Assembly (NCBI RefSeq): GCF_902459465.1 | Contig: NC_047066.1 | Span: forward strand, 5,120,377-5,184,376 | Direction: 5' to 3' | Length of the DNA: 64,000 nt | Source: Asterias rubens | Taxonomy: Eukaryota; Echinodermata; Asteroidea; Forcipulatida; Asteriidae | Shown: positions 33,801 through 46,379 of the stretch, one piece after another | Numbering within the stretch: position 1 is the first letter of the stretch | Layout: the number at the start of each line of letters is the position of its first letter | Made by a program: the position numbers and the translations under genes | The notes under the pieces: generated by a model | The model's database searches: none | Seen by the model: the letters and a program-made list of their open reading frames with translations, nothing else | What the model was told of the DNA's origin: nothing

Positions 33801-36800
33801 TTGAGATACATTTTATTGATTTGTTTCTGTCCTGATATTACTACTGTGCAGTGATGATGGTGATTTCAATAACCAACGTTGTGTGAAGGCTTTTGTAATA
33901 CCAGGTGTCAATAATACTTCACCATCACAAAGAATAACTCATCGACGCCCTAACTCGAGAGAAGACTTATTATACTAGTGAGTCTTATCTCGAGTCAAAG
34001 ACAGTGGATACTATTGGCAATTGTCAAAGACCAGTCTTCTGACTAAGTGTATCTCAACGTATTCTTAACATAACAAACCTGTGAAAATTTAAGCTCGATT
34101 GGTCGTCGGAGTTGCGAGATAACTATGAAAGAAAAAACACGAAGTTGTGTGCTTTTAGATGCTTTCGAGACCTCAAATTCTAAACTTGGGGTCTCGAAAT
34201 CAAATCCGTGGAAAGTTACTTCTTTCTCGAAAACTACGTCACTTCATAGGGAGCCGTTTTTCACGATGTTTCTTACTATTAACCTCTCGCCATTACCCGT
34301 TACCAAGTGAGGTTTTATGCTGATAATTATTTTGTGTAATTACCAAGTGTCCAATGCCTTTAAAACTCTTTGTGAAATTCACCCCCGGGCCTACGTGCAG
34401 ATTGGATATAATTAAGCGTCAAAAACTTTGGAATTTCTCAATATTGTCAAAGAATTTTGGTTTTTGCGACCAGTTGGGCGATCTCCACAGGGAACTAACC
34501 AGTCTTGGTTCTAGACGTAAAGTCACTGTCTCATAATTCATAAACGAGGGCGCGCTTTTCTTCTTGAATTCATTTCAATCGGTTGATGATTGTCTTTAGC
34601 TGGAAATCGAACCAAAGAAAGTGACGTCCTCTGTTGTTGAAATTAATCCATTCGGTCCGTTGTTGAAAATAGATCCATGCGATGGTCTTGGAAGGGGTGG
34701 ATTTTACAAAAAGTTATAACGAGTCTTATCTCGAGTTAAGACGAGTTATTCGTCCTAACTTATGACTAGCCAAAGAGTCCTGAGTTTAGACTATCTTTGT
34801 GAAATTGACCCTGGACCTAAACTAGCACATTTCACTTTACTTCACTCACCTGAAGGTCAAGTCCTTCTTCGGCCACTTGCCCCCTGTGTGGGCGTACCTC
34901 TTGAGTCTCCCACCCAGCACCGTGCCGTTAGTCCCCCGTCCATTGGGGTCTGGCACGCCGCATCTTGGCATCTTCATGACCCGTAGTGTCTCGGCGTCCA
35001 CCTCCCCTGTCTGTGGTAGGTTGGCGAACCGCTGCATGCGCTGAATGGACGAGCGTACGTCTGTGATGGTCAGAAGATCGGCTCCCTCTGACGCAGGGGG
35101 GTTCATGTAGCCGTAGTTAATCAGGTAATTCTGTTGAAGACGGGAGAATGTATTTCACATACTTTAGTAAGCGCCATTCAAAAACAACATATTAAAGGCA
35201 GTGGACACTATTGGTATTTGTCAAAGACTAAGCCTTCACAGTTGGTGTATCTCAACATATACATAAAATAACAAACCTGTGAAAATTTGAGTTCAATCGG
35301 TCATCGAAGTTGCGAGATATTAATGAAAGAAAAAAACACACTTGTCACACGAAGTTGTGTGCGTTTAGATGGTTGATTTCGAGACCTCACGTTCTTAACT
35401 TGAGGTCTCGAAATCAAATTCGTGGAAAATTACTTCTTTCTCCAAAGCTCACAATGTTTTATCCCCATTACTTGTCACCAAGAAAGGTTTTATGCTAATA
35501 ATTATTTTGAGTAATTACCAATAATGTCCACTGCCTTTAAGAGAGGGAAAACGAAATGACAAAGTCGTGAGTCGAGACTAGCGTACTTAAAAACAGTCTT
35601 GAATGCAAGGACTGTGGGAATTAAACTGCGGCAGTTTACGAGTCCTGTGTGGAATTTGAAGAATACATGGGAGTCTACAGCAGAGCCGTTAAAAAAAGCA
35701 AAAAAAAAGAAGGAAAAAAAAGCACAAGGACCAAGTTATTTTATAGCAGTTATAAACCTCGGAGGTTGGAAAGATAAGAATGGGTTGCTTTAAAGACACT
35801 GGACACTATTGGTAATTGTCAAAGACCAGTCTTCCCACTTGGTGTATCTCAACATATTTTATGCATAAAATAACAAAGCTCTGAAAATTTGAGTTTGATT
35901 GGTCGTCGGAGTTGAGAGATAATAATGGAAGAAAAAACACCCTTGTCACACGAAGTTGTGTGCTTTCAGATGCTTGATTTCGAGACCTCAAATTCTAAAC
36001 TTGAGGTCTCGAAATCAAATTCGTGGGAAAATTACTTCTTTCTCGAAAACTACGTCACTTCAGAGGGAGCTGTTTCTCACAATGTTTTATACCATCAACC
36101 TCTCCCCATTAATCGTAACCAAGAAAGGTTTTATGATAATAATTATGTTGAGTAATTACCAATAGTGTCCACTGCCTTTAAGTGGGGGGGGGGGGGCTCA
36201 TTCTACAATTTAGTGCTGTTTAACCTGTCATGTTTTGTAAAGGGCACATAAACACACAAGCCTCGGCTTTTAGGATGATGCCTCCATGTGCAAGTGTGGA
36301 AATAAATGCTCTCTTGAATTGAACTGAAAAATTGCAAACAGGCTATTTCATATGTATTGGAAGAATCACAAGTAACCACAGACCATAAAACTGCAACCTA
36401 TAGTCTGTAAACTGTAATAGTTTTTTTAAGCAACAAGTGTTTCTCCATCTTTACTCAATCAAGCTGGTTTACCACACAAAATGCGGTGTGTGGAACGTGC
36501 ATTTTAAATCAACACTTTGATGTTTTGATGAACTTTGCGCTTCCTTGATTCTTCTTTTTTAATTTCCCCTATTTTACAAGTTCAGCCGGAAATCCTCACT
36601 GACACAATGCATATGACTCGCATGCTATAAATAGAACAATTAGTTCCATAAGATCACGTACTTTGAAACGGTTATTTATGGCCACCGAACACATACTAAT
36701 ATGTTAACACTTTTTTAAAGATGCAATGTATCCCAGGTTTCTCCTGTGAAGACGAGCAGAGTATCTGTTCGAAAAGTCAATACCAAACTGGCTCTCTCCC

Positions 36801-38111
36801 TCAAAAGAGATTTTCACATTGTTGTTCTACCCGCAATAGTTCCCAAACTTGCAGAAAAAGAGCATGCTTTTGTAATGATTGAAACAAAGAAGATTACAGA
36901 TTCAGCCTAACAAAGCTTACTGAATATGGAACTCGTAACCAATGCCAAACCCCCACAGAAATGTTTCTGTTTGTAAAGTTATGCCATAGTCTTCAACTAA
37001 TATTTATGCATCTGAAACCACACAAATTATTTTGTACAGCAATGGTGTTTCCCTTCTTTTATTATTCTCTTGCAACTTCGATGACCAATTGAGCCCAAAT
37101 GTTCACAGGTTTGTCATTGTATGCATGTGTTTGGATATACAAAGTGGCGGGGAATACTGGTCTTTTACAATTACCAAACGCGTCTTGTGCCTTTAAAAAA
37201 AAATGCTGCTAAGACGCATCAGGTGGTTAACAGTGTACGTCAAGACACTCTACCGCAACATTTCTATTTTTGCCGAAGCTAATTGCTCGGAGGAGAGTAA
37301 CGTCAACGAAGACGCTGTTATATTTTTGGAAGGGGCTCTAAACATAGAATTCAAAGCCCTGATAATTAACTTGACCCTTTTCTGACTTCATCTTCTGTAG
37401 GGGAAAATGGCTGGGTCAAGCAAAGAGAATGGTCTGTCCTTTCTATATGGGTTTTAAAGTTCATTGCTCTGTGGGTCAAGCAACGGTTTCAAGTTAAATG
37501 AAGTTCGAGGGATTAAGGGACTTACACAAGTTTAGAGATCTGCCTCTTTTTGAAGTATGTCTTTTGAGTGTTTGTATGTATTGGATTTAAAAAGTATAAA
37601 CACTGGTATTGCTTCACAATGTGTCCAATGCGCTATATGTCCTTGTGTGTCCAATGCGCTATATGTCCTTGTGTATCTGGTTAGACCATGGTTAGACCAT
37701 GGTTAGACCGTAGAGCAATTAATGTACATGCTATGGTTCGATCATAGAGCAAGGGTTTTAGACAACGGGTTAATCTAGCTCCACAGTTGGACCATAGAGC
37801 AAGGACGTTAGGTTATAGTAGTGGTTATACTTGGTCCACACACACTCAATGTTTCGTTGGTGCATATGCATAAGGACAGAATGGTTGGTGTGTTGGGCCT
37901 ATATAAAGAATAAGCCTTTCATAACCGTTCAGCTGTGAAAAAAAAAATATGACTCATACAGAAATCAAAAAGTTTCTGAACTTACCAACGCTGCATCAGA
38001 TTTTTCAGGATCACTTGAAGCGGCAGGAATACCCGAAACGACCGTCAAACTACAGCAACAAGCAGCCACAATCCCTACCAATACCCGTAACGACACACTG
38101 ATTGTGTACAT
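27882..38111 (-). CDS. matrix metalloproteinase with furin site and GPI-type tail, nine exons
   Basis: Exons from 5' to 3': 37986-38111, 34850-35130, 33501-33787, 32950-33108, 32235-32395, 29865-30012, 29171-29310, 28532-28655, 27882-28111. Phases agree throughout and give 551 residues. A signal peptide covers about residues 1-29. The propeptide holds the cysteine switch PRCGVPD (97-103) and a furin-type site RLKR (117-120). The catalytic domain has the zinc motif HEIGHSLGLAH (241-251) and Met-turn ALM (257-259). A hinge leads to a four-blade hemopexin domain bounded by C320 and C511. The C-terminus has small residues EGSNGAVG followed by the hydrophobic run VAAATVTALGLIMTVLV with almost no cytosolic tail, as in GPI-anchored MMP17/MMP25-type enzymes. 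It should cleave matrix or surface proteins at the cell surface. A transmembrane anchor with a two-residue tail is the alternative. The introns are full of repeats. Confidence 0.92.
29588..29740 (+). repeat. inverted CCAAT-box repeat, copy 2
   Basis: Arms TCTGTGTTTTGATTGGTC and GACCAATCAAAACACAGA face each other, followed by CTACGTCACTGCACG and GTATCCAATGAAATCACA. It closely matches 8275-8430 and lies in an intron of the minus-strand MMP gene. Confidence 0.78.
30365..30720 (+). mobile_element. tRNA-derived SINE interrupted by a TIR element
   Basis: The head GATATTGACAAAATAAGGGAG and the tRNA-like part CTCAGATGGTAGAGCACTGG...GGTCCAATTCCCGCTCTAGG are contiguous in the related copy at 31.3 kb. 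Here they are separated by the 216-bp element at 30404-30619. It lies in an MMP intron. Confidence 0.65.
30404..30619. mobile_element. 216-bp TIR element nested in a SINE
   Basis: Inverted ends TCTATAGACGATGTGACCT and AGGTCACATCGTTTATAGA match at 18 of 19 positions. Inside, TTTCGCCGGGCACTG and TTTTGCCCGGCGGTATG form a second inverted pair. It has no coding frame. Confidence 0.75.
31330..31560 (+). mobile_element. tRNA-derived SINE
   Basis: ATATTGACATTAGTAGGGAG is followed by an A box (TAGCTCTTTTGGTAGAGCG) and a B box (GTGGTTCAAATCCCGCC), then TTTTTATTTGTTCAATTTCG. It is the same family as the copies at 30.4 and 49.2 kb. Confidence 0.72.
32108..32212. repeat. short tandem repeat in an MMP intron
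   Basis: Two copies of a unit of about 55 bases read ACTCGCCTTCGGTTC...TTATCCACGAATCTACACTT. Related words (TTAATACGAATCTAC) occur upstream to about 31740, which suggests a larger unidentified element. Confidence 0.65.
33996..34363 (-). mobile_element. MITE, near full length, MMP intron
   Basis: Starts AAAGACAGTGGATACTATTG, ends AAGTGTCCAATGCCTTTAA, with the central hairpin arm GGGGTCTCGAAATCAA. Confidence 0.9.
35192..35540 (-). mobile_element. MITE, near full length, MMP intron
   Basis: Starts TTAAAGGCAGTGGACACTAT, ends AATGTCCACTGCCTTTAA, with TTAA at both ends. It begins about 60 bases from the propeptide exon. Confidence 0.92.
35790..36181 (-). mobile_element. MITE, full length, MMP intron
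   Basis: Starts TTAAAGACACTGGACACTAT, ends AGTGTCCACTGCCTTTAA. The 392-bp copy shows all typical internal blocks and is a good reference for the family. A poly(G) run follows directly. Confidence 0.93.
37006..37196 (+). mobile_element. MITE subfamily B, right part
   Basis: Contains TTGCAACTTCGATGACCAAT and TACTGGTCTTTTACAATTAC, ending ACGCGTCTTGTGCCTTTAA. Subfamily B copies differ from the main group mainly in the central region. Confidence 0.65.
37618..37704. repeat. short direct repeats
   Basis: TGTGTCCAATGCGCTATATG is present twice at a 26-base period, followed by three copies of GTTAGACCATG-like words. It lies in the first MMP intron. Confidence 0.8.
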
Positions 38112-38330
38112 TATAAAACTGTTAAGTCAGTCAACCTTCTACCAGGAGAGACAAACAGTAGAATACTGCTGCTTAGAGACACAAACTTCTGATAAAATCA
38201 CCAAGCCAAAACTTCCAAGCAGTTAAAAGATCTATTGAGTACATACACGTTGACAAGTTCACTTTTCTTAACAGGTGCGCTGGTGTCTGAGTAGACATGT
38301 AAATGAAACCCAACACAGCATGCCCTCGAA

Positions 38331-38340
38331 CTTTATATGG
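38331..38340 (-). promoter_or_regulatory. candidate TATA box of the minus-strand MMP gene
   Basis: The minus strand reads CCATATAAAG about 220 bases upstream of the start codon at 38111. It would imply transcription starting near 38300-38310 and a 5' untranslated leader of about 190 bases. Only the motif and its position support it. Confidence 0.4.
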
Positions 38341-39059
38341 CGGTAGAATCCCTTTCAACCGATGACGCATGCGACCGGAATTTTGAGCTGACTTTTATAA
38401 ATGCACAGTGCATACACTGTGTGAACTGTCATGCAAAAAGTTATGCTATACACACTGGGGCTGGCATCGGTGACACAATCGATGAGCCAATCGTGAGCAA
38501 CCACCACTTGTTTGGGTTTCCGCGCTGGGCTATTCAGCTTCGTCAAACCTGCGTGTCCTACACTTAAAAAGTGCATTGAATACAAAATTATTTTCAATCA
38601 ATATCTGCATCAAGCCCACATGTTAAAAAATGGTATAGTTCGACAAGTTTTGACAGTCAGTCATGTTTTGTTTGGTGTGGTACCATGGTGGTACCACATT
38701 TATTTCCCAAACTATTATTCCAAATTGTTATGCGGTTAATGCAGTTTTACACGAGATGTGATATGTGTCCACTTTTGAAATAAAAAGGCCGTACAATGAG
38801 CGTTAGGTTTAAACCTGTTTTTGTATACAACTTTTGACTCAGAAATCTGTCTGAACACTACTCTCAGAAACTCCTCAAAAGCATCCTTTTTATATTCAAT
38901 TCATTTCAATTCGATTCATTACAATTAAATTAAATTAAAATATAACATTTTCCATCCTGAACATAATAACAAAATGCAGGAGACAATATTGTGGAGGCAC
39001 GATCCTACTAATAAAGCCAAGGGACTGCCTTTCCTTAGAAGAAACAAGAAGAAGAAACA

Positions 39060-39325
39060 GAAGTAACGTAGTTTTCGAGAAAGAAGCAATTTTCCGTGAA
39101 TTTGATTTCGAGACCTTAGATTTAGAATTTGAGGTCTCGAAATCAAGCATCTAAAAGCACACAACTTCGTGTGACAAGGGTGTTTTTTCTTTCATTATTA
39201 TCTCACAACTTTGACGACCGATCGAGCTCAAACTTTCACAGGTTTGTTATTTTATGCATATGTTGAGATACAACAAGTGAGAAGATCGGGCTTAGACAAT
39301 TACCAGTAGTGTACATTGTCTTTAA
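39060..39325 (+). mobile_element. MITE, right two-thirds
   Basis: Starts inside at AAGTAACGTAGTTTTCGAG, keeps both internal hairpins, and ends AGTAGTGTACATTGTCTTTAA. Confidence 0.88.
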
Positions 39326-39900
39326 TACAAGACATATACAGTGGGAAAATCATCTAACAAGTAATTGAAATAAGTTATGACTAAACAAATATCATTATTA
39401 TATACACATACACTCTCGTAGACACTCGTGCCCCCCCCCCACTCCCCAAACCCCGCCTTCCATCGAATATGCAACCTTATACCACTTGTTGAAACATTCA
39501 CGTGACCCGTCTGGTGCCAGACGCTTTCCTGTCATAAATTATTGTCGCACTCCTTAAAAGTCCATGCGGTTAAACTCACGCTATAAACAATGACATCATT
39601 TTTTGAAGAGGGCACCCGGATCGATTTTCAACGGAAAAGGACATATTTTTAAAGACACTTTAAAAGTAACTTTTGTAATAATATTACTCAAAATAAGTAT
39701 TGCCATATAAAATTACTCTGTTGCTTACAAACAACATTATCATTCACTAGACATTGGAATTTTTAATTTTTCTTGATCTCTGCACTACTGGAGAACAACC
39801 AGCTGGGGGACGTTTTTATTGGAGCAAGCGCCATGAGCACTTTTCTGTGGATACCGGCGCTAATAGAAGACGTCATTAATATTATTGTTTATTATTAACA

Positions 39901-40188
39901 GAGAGCTGTTTATGGTATGAAACAGTGTATGGAAGGGTTCCCTCAGAACGAAGTTCTCGAGAAAGAGGTATTTTCTCACATGATTTGAATCTGTAGCCTA
40001 ATAAAAGACTTCATGCCTAAAGCCCTTTCTGATAGCAAACACACTTGTGCAACAAGGGTGTTTTTTCTTTCATTATTCTCTTGCAACTTCGATGACCAAT
40101 TGAGTCAAAAGTTTTACAGATCTGTTGGATACACCAAGTTAAAGTGAGAATACTGATCTTTGAAAATTACCAAAGGTCTTCAGTAACT
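39901..40188 (+). mobile_element. MITE subfamily B, partial
   Basis: Contains GAGAGCTGTTTATGGTATGA, TAATAAAAGACTTCATGCC and TTGCAACTTCGATGACCAAT, ending AATTACCAAAGGTCTTCAGT. A left end may lie near 39650 but the link is unclear. Confidence 0.65.
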
Positions 40189-40388
40189 GTATATAACCAC
40201 GCGTTAAATTATCACCATATAGGTGAGGGATTGGCCGCGTGAAGCGAGGTTTGTTTAACGGTTGGATTACGTAACTAAATGACGCTCATGGAATATTCAG
40301 AACTCGCATAAAACTTCCTGTTTCCTAGCAACCACGTATCTACTAGTCATTGTTTTGACTCTACTAACAACTGATGTTTTGTGTTCGT

Positions 40389-40776
40389 TTAAAGGCAGTG
40401 GACACTATATGTAATTGTCAAAGACAAGCCTTTTCCTCCATCGTATATCTCAACATATTCATAAAATAACAAACCTGTGAAAATTTAGGCTCAATCAGTC
40501 ATCGAACTTGCGAGATAATAATGAAAGAAAAAAACGCCATTGTCACACGAAATTGTGCGCGTTTATATGGTTGATTTCGAGACCTCAGGTTCCAAATATG
40601 AGGTCTCGAAATCAAATTCCTGGAAAATTACTTCTTTCTAGAAAACTATGGCACTTCTGAGGGAGCCGTTTCTCACAATGTTTTATTCCATCAACCTTTC
40701 CCCATTACTTGTCACCAAGAAAGGTTTTATGCTAAAAATTATTTTGAGTAATTACTAATAGTGTCCACTGCCTTTA
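40389..40776 (-). mobile_element. MITE, full length
   Basis: Starts TTAAAGGCAGTGGACACTAT, ends AATAGTGTCCACTGCCTTTA. Confidence 0.92.
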
Positions 40777-41644
40777 TCTGATGTCCATGGTGTGTGTACT
40801 CATCGCAAACCAAATCGGTCATTCCCGAGGATTGAAACTTCAGGGAATTATTTGTAAATAATCGAGGAAATATCAAAAGTACGTTTTGTGTTTGTTTAAA
40901 CCAATCAGGCGAATAAGTGGGTGTTACATTAGTAACGCCAAGTGCCTTCGACCCACGCACATTATGTTTTGACAAGTTTGTTATGGTAATAATATTTCGT
41001 AGAACAAACATTCAATAAGGACAGCTTGTGTATTCAAATGATAGACCTATCCTGTTTCGTAGTAAAGGTACAACACGTCGTCGTTTTTAGAGGTCTTCAT
41101 ATACGCCTTTTGTTTGCGAACAGAGAATCAAAATGTACATCGTGGGGTGATAAAATAATTACATTGGTGTCATGTTAACACCCTATGATGTTTATTTTGA
41201 TTCCCTCTTATTTGGGTGCACGGCACATGGTGTACATTTTAACACCCTCGTTTTTACAGTGAAAGGCGTATAGGCTGACTGATGGTGAAGATGGTAAAAT
41301 ATGAACAAACTAAATGCTTGACTTAAACTGTAGCGTGGAGATAGGTACTCCATGCTTAATAGTTATGGTGTATAGGGTGTGTGTTTGGGGGGGGGGCAGG
41401 GGAGTACCTCATTAGCAATTGATTGAATTCACTTGTAACCACACACAGGTTGGACTAAACACTGCGGCATTGTCATTCATGACACACCATAGACTGTGTA
41501 AAGCCGCAATTATTCTACTAACCACATACTCCTGCTAATGAGTCAGATGAATGACGCTTATTGTAAACGGGCCTTCCTCTTCATTTTGTCCTCGTCGTCA
41601 TGGAGGAAGGAAAATGTTCATCCAGTTTTTAAAAGATGTAGTCC

Positions 41645-41950
41645 TCCTAATGTAAATGCCATTCATTTTTTATTTCTTGCAGTTCTGCTCCATGTTGTTT
41701 CTGCATATACCCTGATGTCATCTCTCCATCTTCTTCTCTGTCTACCTCCTTTCCGTTTCCCTGTCTTTGGTTGCCAATCCATTATTCTTGTTGTCCATCT
41801 GTTGTCATTTCTTCGGGCAGTATGTCCAACCCATCTCCATTTAGCTTGTTTTATTGTCCTTATGGTGTCTCTTAATTACTCCAGATTTCGCTCGTATTTC
41901 TGCGCATTTAATCCTGTCTCTAATTGGGATATGAAGCATTTTTGTTTGAA
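41645..41950 (-). pseudogene. C-terminal remnant of a second LINE protein
   Basis: On the minus strand, codons from 41845 down to a stop at 41663-41665 read AKWRWVGHTARRNDNRWTTR and then WQPKTGKRKGGRQRRRWRDD. This is the well-known basic C-terminal tail of many non-LTR retrotransposon proteins. The preceding residues (RDRIKCAEIRAKSGVIKR) continue it upstream in another frame, so there is at least one frameshift. Only the last hundred residues or so remain. The plus-strand frame over the same bases (41538-42074) is its antisense shadow. The family differs from the 2.2-5.9 kb LINE, whose C-terminus is unlike this. Confidence 0.8.
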
Positions 41951-44183
41951 CCATTCAGGCACAAAAATACATTCAATGACAAACAAACAAACTAACAAAC
42001 TAAACAAACAAATCATTTTCAACGTTTTGTCATCAAACCACAGCTACATGAAAAAAATTAAAGGGTTGCGGTAAGCAAGTTTTTTGTTCAATGTTATGAT
42101 TATTATTATTATTGTTATTATTATTTATGATGGTAATTAGTCATTGACCATAGATCAAGTCCTTGCTCTATCGAAATATGATTGTGGAAAATTAAAAGCT
42201 ACCAGTTCTTGTCCATCAAAATTTTAATTTAGGAGACTTTACTGTGCTAAACCGCTCCGGACTTTCAGCGATATCTCAAAAAATGTTCACCCTTTAAAAG
42301 CTAATTTTGCACAGATTAGGTTAATTGTAAAATATATAACATTTACGTAAGGATAAAACATCGACGGTCCTTTCAATGAGCTTCAGAAGTGCCAAACTCT
42401 TTATCTAGATATGGGGATAGCAAATTATTTGTCACGCCAAGTCGACTTACGGAGTTCGATAAGAAATTTACCTAATTGCGATGATGTTAATTTCTCTGTC
42501 TTATAAAAAACACGTAGAAACTGCTGTGATTATCGACTGTACATGGAATCAATTTATCTCGCATGATTGTCTTGTTTAGTTATCACCTCGCTGATGGCAA
42601 GATAGTTTTTTCCCGGGACAACTCGACCCTTCCATGAAATCCTTTGAGAGATGAATATTCTTATTTCTTATCTGAATAGTGGATATCGCACTATTTTGAC
42701 TCAATTGGTTCAGATTAGCCTATATTTATTAGTTTGCTTTACGATTATTTGCTAGAGTCTATACGTTATGAGTAGATTAGATAGTTGTCTATCAAATTTC
42801 GCGTTACGTGTCATGGTAACCATTGTGCAACTGACGTCATTTGAGTAGGGCGCCCTCCGCAAGCGGTCAAAAGGAAGTTGCCCATTGGCCAAGCAGCTCG
42901 ATGACGTCAATGCATAAGATTCACTGTTTACTTTTAGTCAATGTATCCATACATACTATTGATCTGTTTATTTGAGATGTCATTGAAACCACACATACTT
43001 GTATACAAACAAACACCAACAGATTAAACTTTGAAGTCATTTTGTTTGTTTATCTCCATGTTGTTGTGATTGTTTCCTGCACGCAACACACCGGCCTATT
43101 GATAAAACTGTTAAAATTACATTATTTTACCACTAAAAACACTTCCAAATTAAACAGTGTGGTATACTCTAAACGACTTCCCAAACCACAAAGTTCCTGA
43201 AAGCAAACACCCTTTTCTGAAAGTCTCTCTTATTTAAGTAGTAACAGTAACCGATTGTCGGATACATCTTGACCCCAATCACTTCTTCCATTACTCCATC
43301 CGTGGTGTTGATATGCACTGCTATTTCCGACATGAACCATCTGGTCTGTCCATTGTGTTTTATGTCCACTTTGTTATGTTAGACAGAAAGTTTTGCTGTT
43401 GGTGATGTAATTTCCTATGATATGGTTCCATGGTCAAAAGCACTTGATCTTCATTTCCGGTATTGACTATTTGTGGTACAAACGATGACAATATTGTGTC
43501 ATATGAACCCACTTAAAACAATACAAAGTGGCGACGATGCGTTATGGCGTTACAAGTTGCGCCCTCACTTGAGACAAAGAAAGGCTTGTCATTGGCTGAG
43601 AGTTGACAACAACTTGTTGTTATTGGATACATTGTTTTTATTGGATAAACCCACAGGTTTTACAGGGTGCTGTGTAAAGTGTAGAAATTCGGGTGCCATG
43701 TTGGGGCGTTTATGTAATGAATGTTTCATTATTATATGAATTAAAACTATATTAAAAAGTCGTTCGTATGTAGGTTTTGTACTTTTGTTTCCCTCCCTCA
43801 CCACACCCTTTGTGTATGTTTCCAGTGAGTAACGTCAATACTTGTGGTTTCTTCAGGCTGACTCTCTCTTTTTCACCGGCGACCGACAGCAGTGGAATCA
43901 TTTACTCTTAAAAGTCCATACGGACATGTAGGCGTGGGTATCATCCACCACATCAAGCCTGGCTGGTAGAGCCGAAAGCACTAACTGCGCAAACATTTTC
44001 GCAGAACCGCCCCGAAATAACGAAGCATTAATTTCACTTACTAATTGGCGACATTGCACACATGAATTATTACGCTCGCTCTGCTCTACCTACTGTAAAG
44101 TGGATTGAAGGTCTAGCCCAGGGGTTGGGGTTCTTTCCCGCGCTGCAGTGGGCATTGGGCATGTCGGTGTAGTTGGGCTTATT

Positions 44184-44550
44184 ATAAAGGCAGTGGACAC
44201 TATCGGTAATTGTCAAAGACTAGTCTCCACAGTTGGTGTATCTCAACATATGCATAAAATAACAAAGCTGTGACAAATTTGAGCTCAATCGGTCATTGAA
44301 GTTGTGAGACAACAATGGAAGAATAAAACACCCTTGTCACACGAAGTTGTGTGCGTTTAGATGGTTGATTTCGAGACCTCAAGTTCTAAATCTGAGGTCT
44401 CTAAATCAAATTCGTGGAAAATTACTTCTTTCTCGAAAACTATGGCATTTCAGAGTTTTATACCATCAACCTCTCCCCATTACTTGTCACCAAGAAAGGT
44501 TTTATGCTAATAATTATTTGAGTAATTACCAATAGTGTCCACTGCCTTCA
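44184..44550 (-). mobile_element. MITE, near full length
   Basis: Starts TAAAGGCAGTGGACACTATC, ends AATAGTGTCCACTGCCTTCA. A short deletion removes part of the TTTCTCACAATG block. Confidence 0.9.
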
Positions 44551-44839
44551 AAACTCCAAGGTTTAACGTTTTAAAGTGCGAACGCCACACGGTAATTTCC
44601 TTATAATTTTCGCACATCAGTGAAATTTCCCCAAAATTAAACCATAATTCAACCATATAGCTTCAAAGAGTCGTACAATTCAAAATGTTCATTCCAAAAA
44701 CTTGGTGACCATTTTGCTTCGAACCCAGTTTCCCGAATGCCGCGATAAAGCAACTTATCGGCATTGGTTCTTAATGGCGTTTTGAGAAGAAAAACATATG
44801 TCTGAAGGACATGCTGTGAAAATTTTACACGCGCTAGTA

Positions 44840-45225
44840 TTAAAGGCAGTGGACACTATTGGTAATTACTCAAAACAATTATTACCATAAAACCTTACTT
44901 GGTAACGAGTAATGGGGAGAGGTTGTTAGTATAAAACATTGTGAGAACGGCTCCCTCTGAAGTAACGTAGTTTTCGAGAAAGAAGTGATTTTCCCACGAA
45001 GTTGATTTCGAGACCTCAGAATTAGATTTTGGGGTCTCGAAATCAAGCATCTGAAAGCACACAACGTCGTGTGACAAGGGTGTTTTATTCTTCCATTGTT
45101 ATCTCGCAACTTCGACGACCAATTGAGCTCAAATTTCCACAGGTTAGTTATTTTATGCATATGTTGAGATACACCAAGTGAGAAGACTGGTCTTTGACAA
45201 TTACCAATAGTGTCCAGTGTCCAGT
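44840..45225 (+). mobile_element. MITE, near full length
   Basis: Starts TTAAAGGCAGTGGACACTAT; the right end reads CCAATAGTGTCCAGTGTCC and lacks the final TTAA. Both internal hairpins are kept. Confidence 0.9.
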
Positions 45226-45374
45226 GTATCTTGAATGCATGGCCGTTCTCAAAGGAATCGGTTTAGGCTCCGGTTTGGGCCCCGTCAGCCATTTTGAAAA
45301 TAATATACACTTCCTGTATACAGGATTTCAAACAGGCGGATGGAGCCGGGAGAAATTTTTGTTTCTGCGTGACA

Positions 45375-45480
45375 TCAAAATTGCCATGTTTTTCCCTTTT
45401 ATGAATCGATTTAGACAAACAAAACTTCCAATTGAAAAGCACCTCGACAGTGAGAGTGGCAATTTTGATGTACAGAAAAC
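45375..45480. repeat. inverted repeat shared with 32.5 kb
   Basis: ACATCAAAATTGCCA and TGGCAATTTTGATGT face each other across about 65 bases that include AATCGATTTAGA. The segment AATCGATTTAGA...GGCAATTTTGATGTACAG also occurs near 32518-32575 in an MMP intron. Confidence 0.6.
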
Positions 45481-46379
45481 AAAATGTGGTTGCTAAAAGG
45501 CCTAAGCCGTTGTTTCGATAAATTGCATAGGCTACCCAGACTGCGCCGTTAACCTTCAACTTCAACAGTGTCCTATAACACCAAAACCTCAAGTTTATTG
45601 AAAAGCGAAAGTTGAGTTAAGCAATGATTTATTTATTCATGACCACAATGTGCAACAGTCATCTCAACTGCATTCAAGGTATTTTCCATTGTTCTGTTTA
45701 TACGCCCTGGGGCTATAATGTTTACTGTTTTCAAGAAATTCTTGCAGGGTGATACCCCACAAAAAGAAATGATTTATTGCAGTTTTGGTGCTTTAACATG
45801 ATTCTTGTTTATTCTTGTCAATGCTAGGGACGTGGTGGGTTACTGACACAGCATACCATGTGCAGGGTTTTAACCTTCTACGATGCTTGATGATGTCATC
45901 GATGACCTCACACCTCGGTAGTCTTGATGGCAGAGTTTGTGGGCAGACTTCTGGTTCGTTGGTTACCAGTGAATTGAAGGTACGACGACTGTTTAATGAT
46001 CTTGAAAAGTGTATTTCTGCTGAGTCTGTGAAATGAGTTGCGTTTGTAATTTTCCTGCTTAATTTTCTGTTCTCGAACTCTGTTCATACAGCCTTTTATT
46101 TGACCAAGCATAAAAATGGCGTCCAGCAATTACTATTAAAGGAAATGGGTCCCTCCATGTCACAGCTCTTGGACTATTCTGAGTTTTCTGGGTGAAAATG
46201 ATACTGTTCTGAAAATATAAGCAGCACAGAAACGATGAGTGTTGTCAATCCAAGAGAGAGTTAACTAACATCACATGGCAAATAACATATTGTGTCTGCT
46301 AGAAATTAGTGTTATTTTGAACACCTGGTGTCTATTTTATGTGACAACACCAATAATGTCAAATTTAATACCACAGTTT

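Noticed and set aside
41538..42074. 178-residue plus-strand frame with hydrophobic segments
   Set aside because: The opposite strand encodes a recognisable LINE C-terminus, so this is its antisense.
43169..43739. Small frames on both strands near 43.2-43.7 kb
   Set aside because: There are no motifs, splice signals or codon bias that would support a gene.
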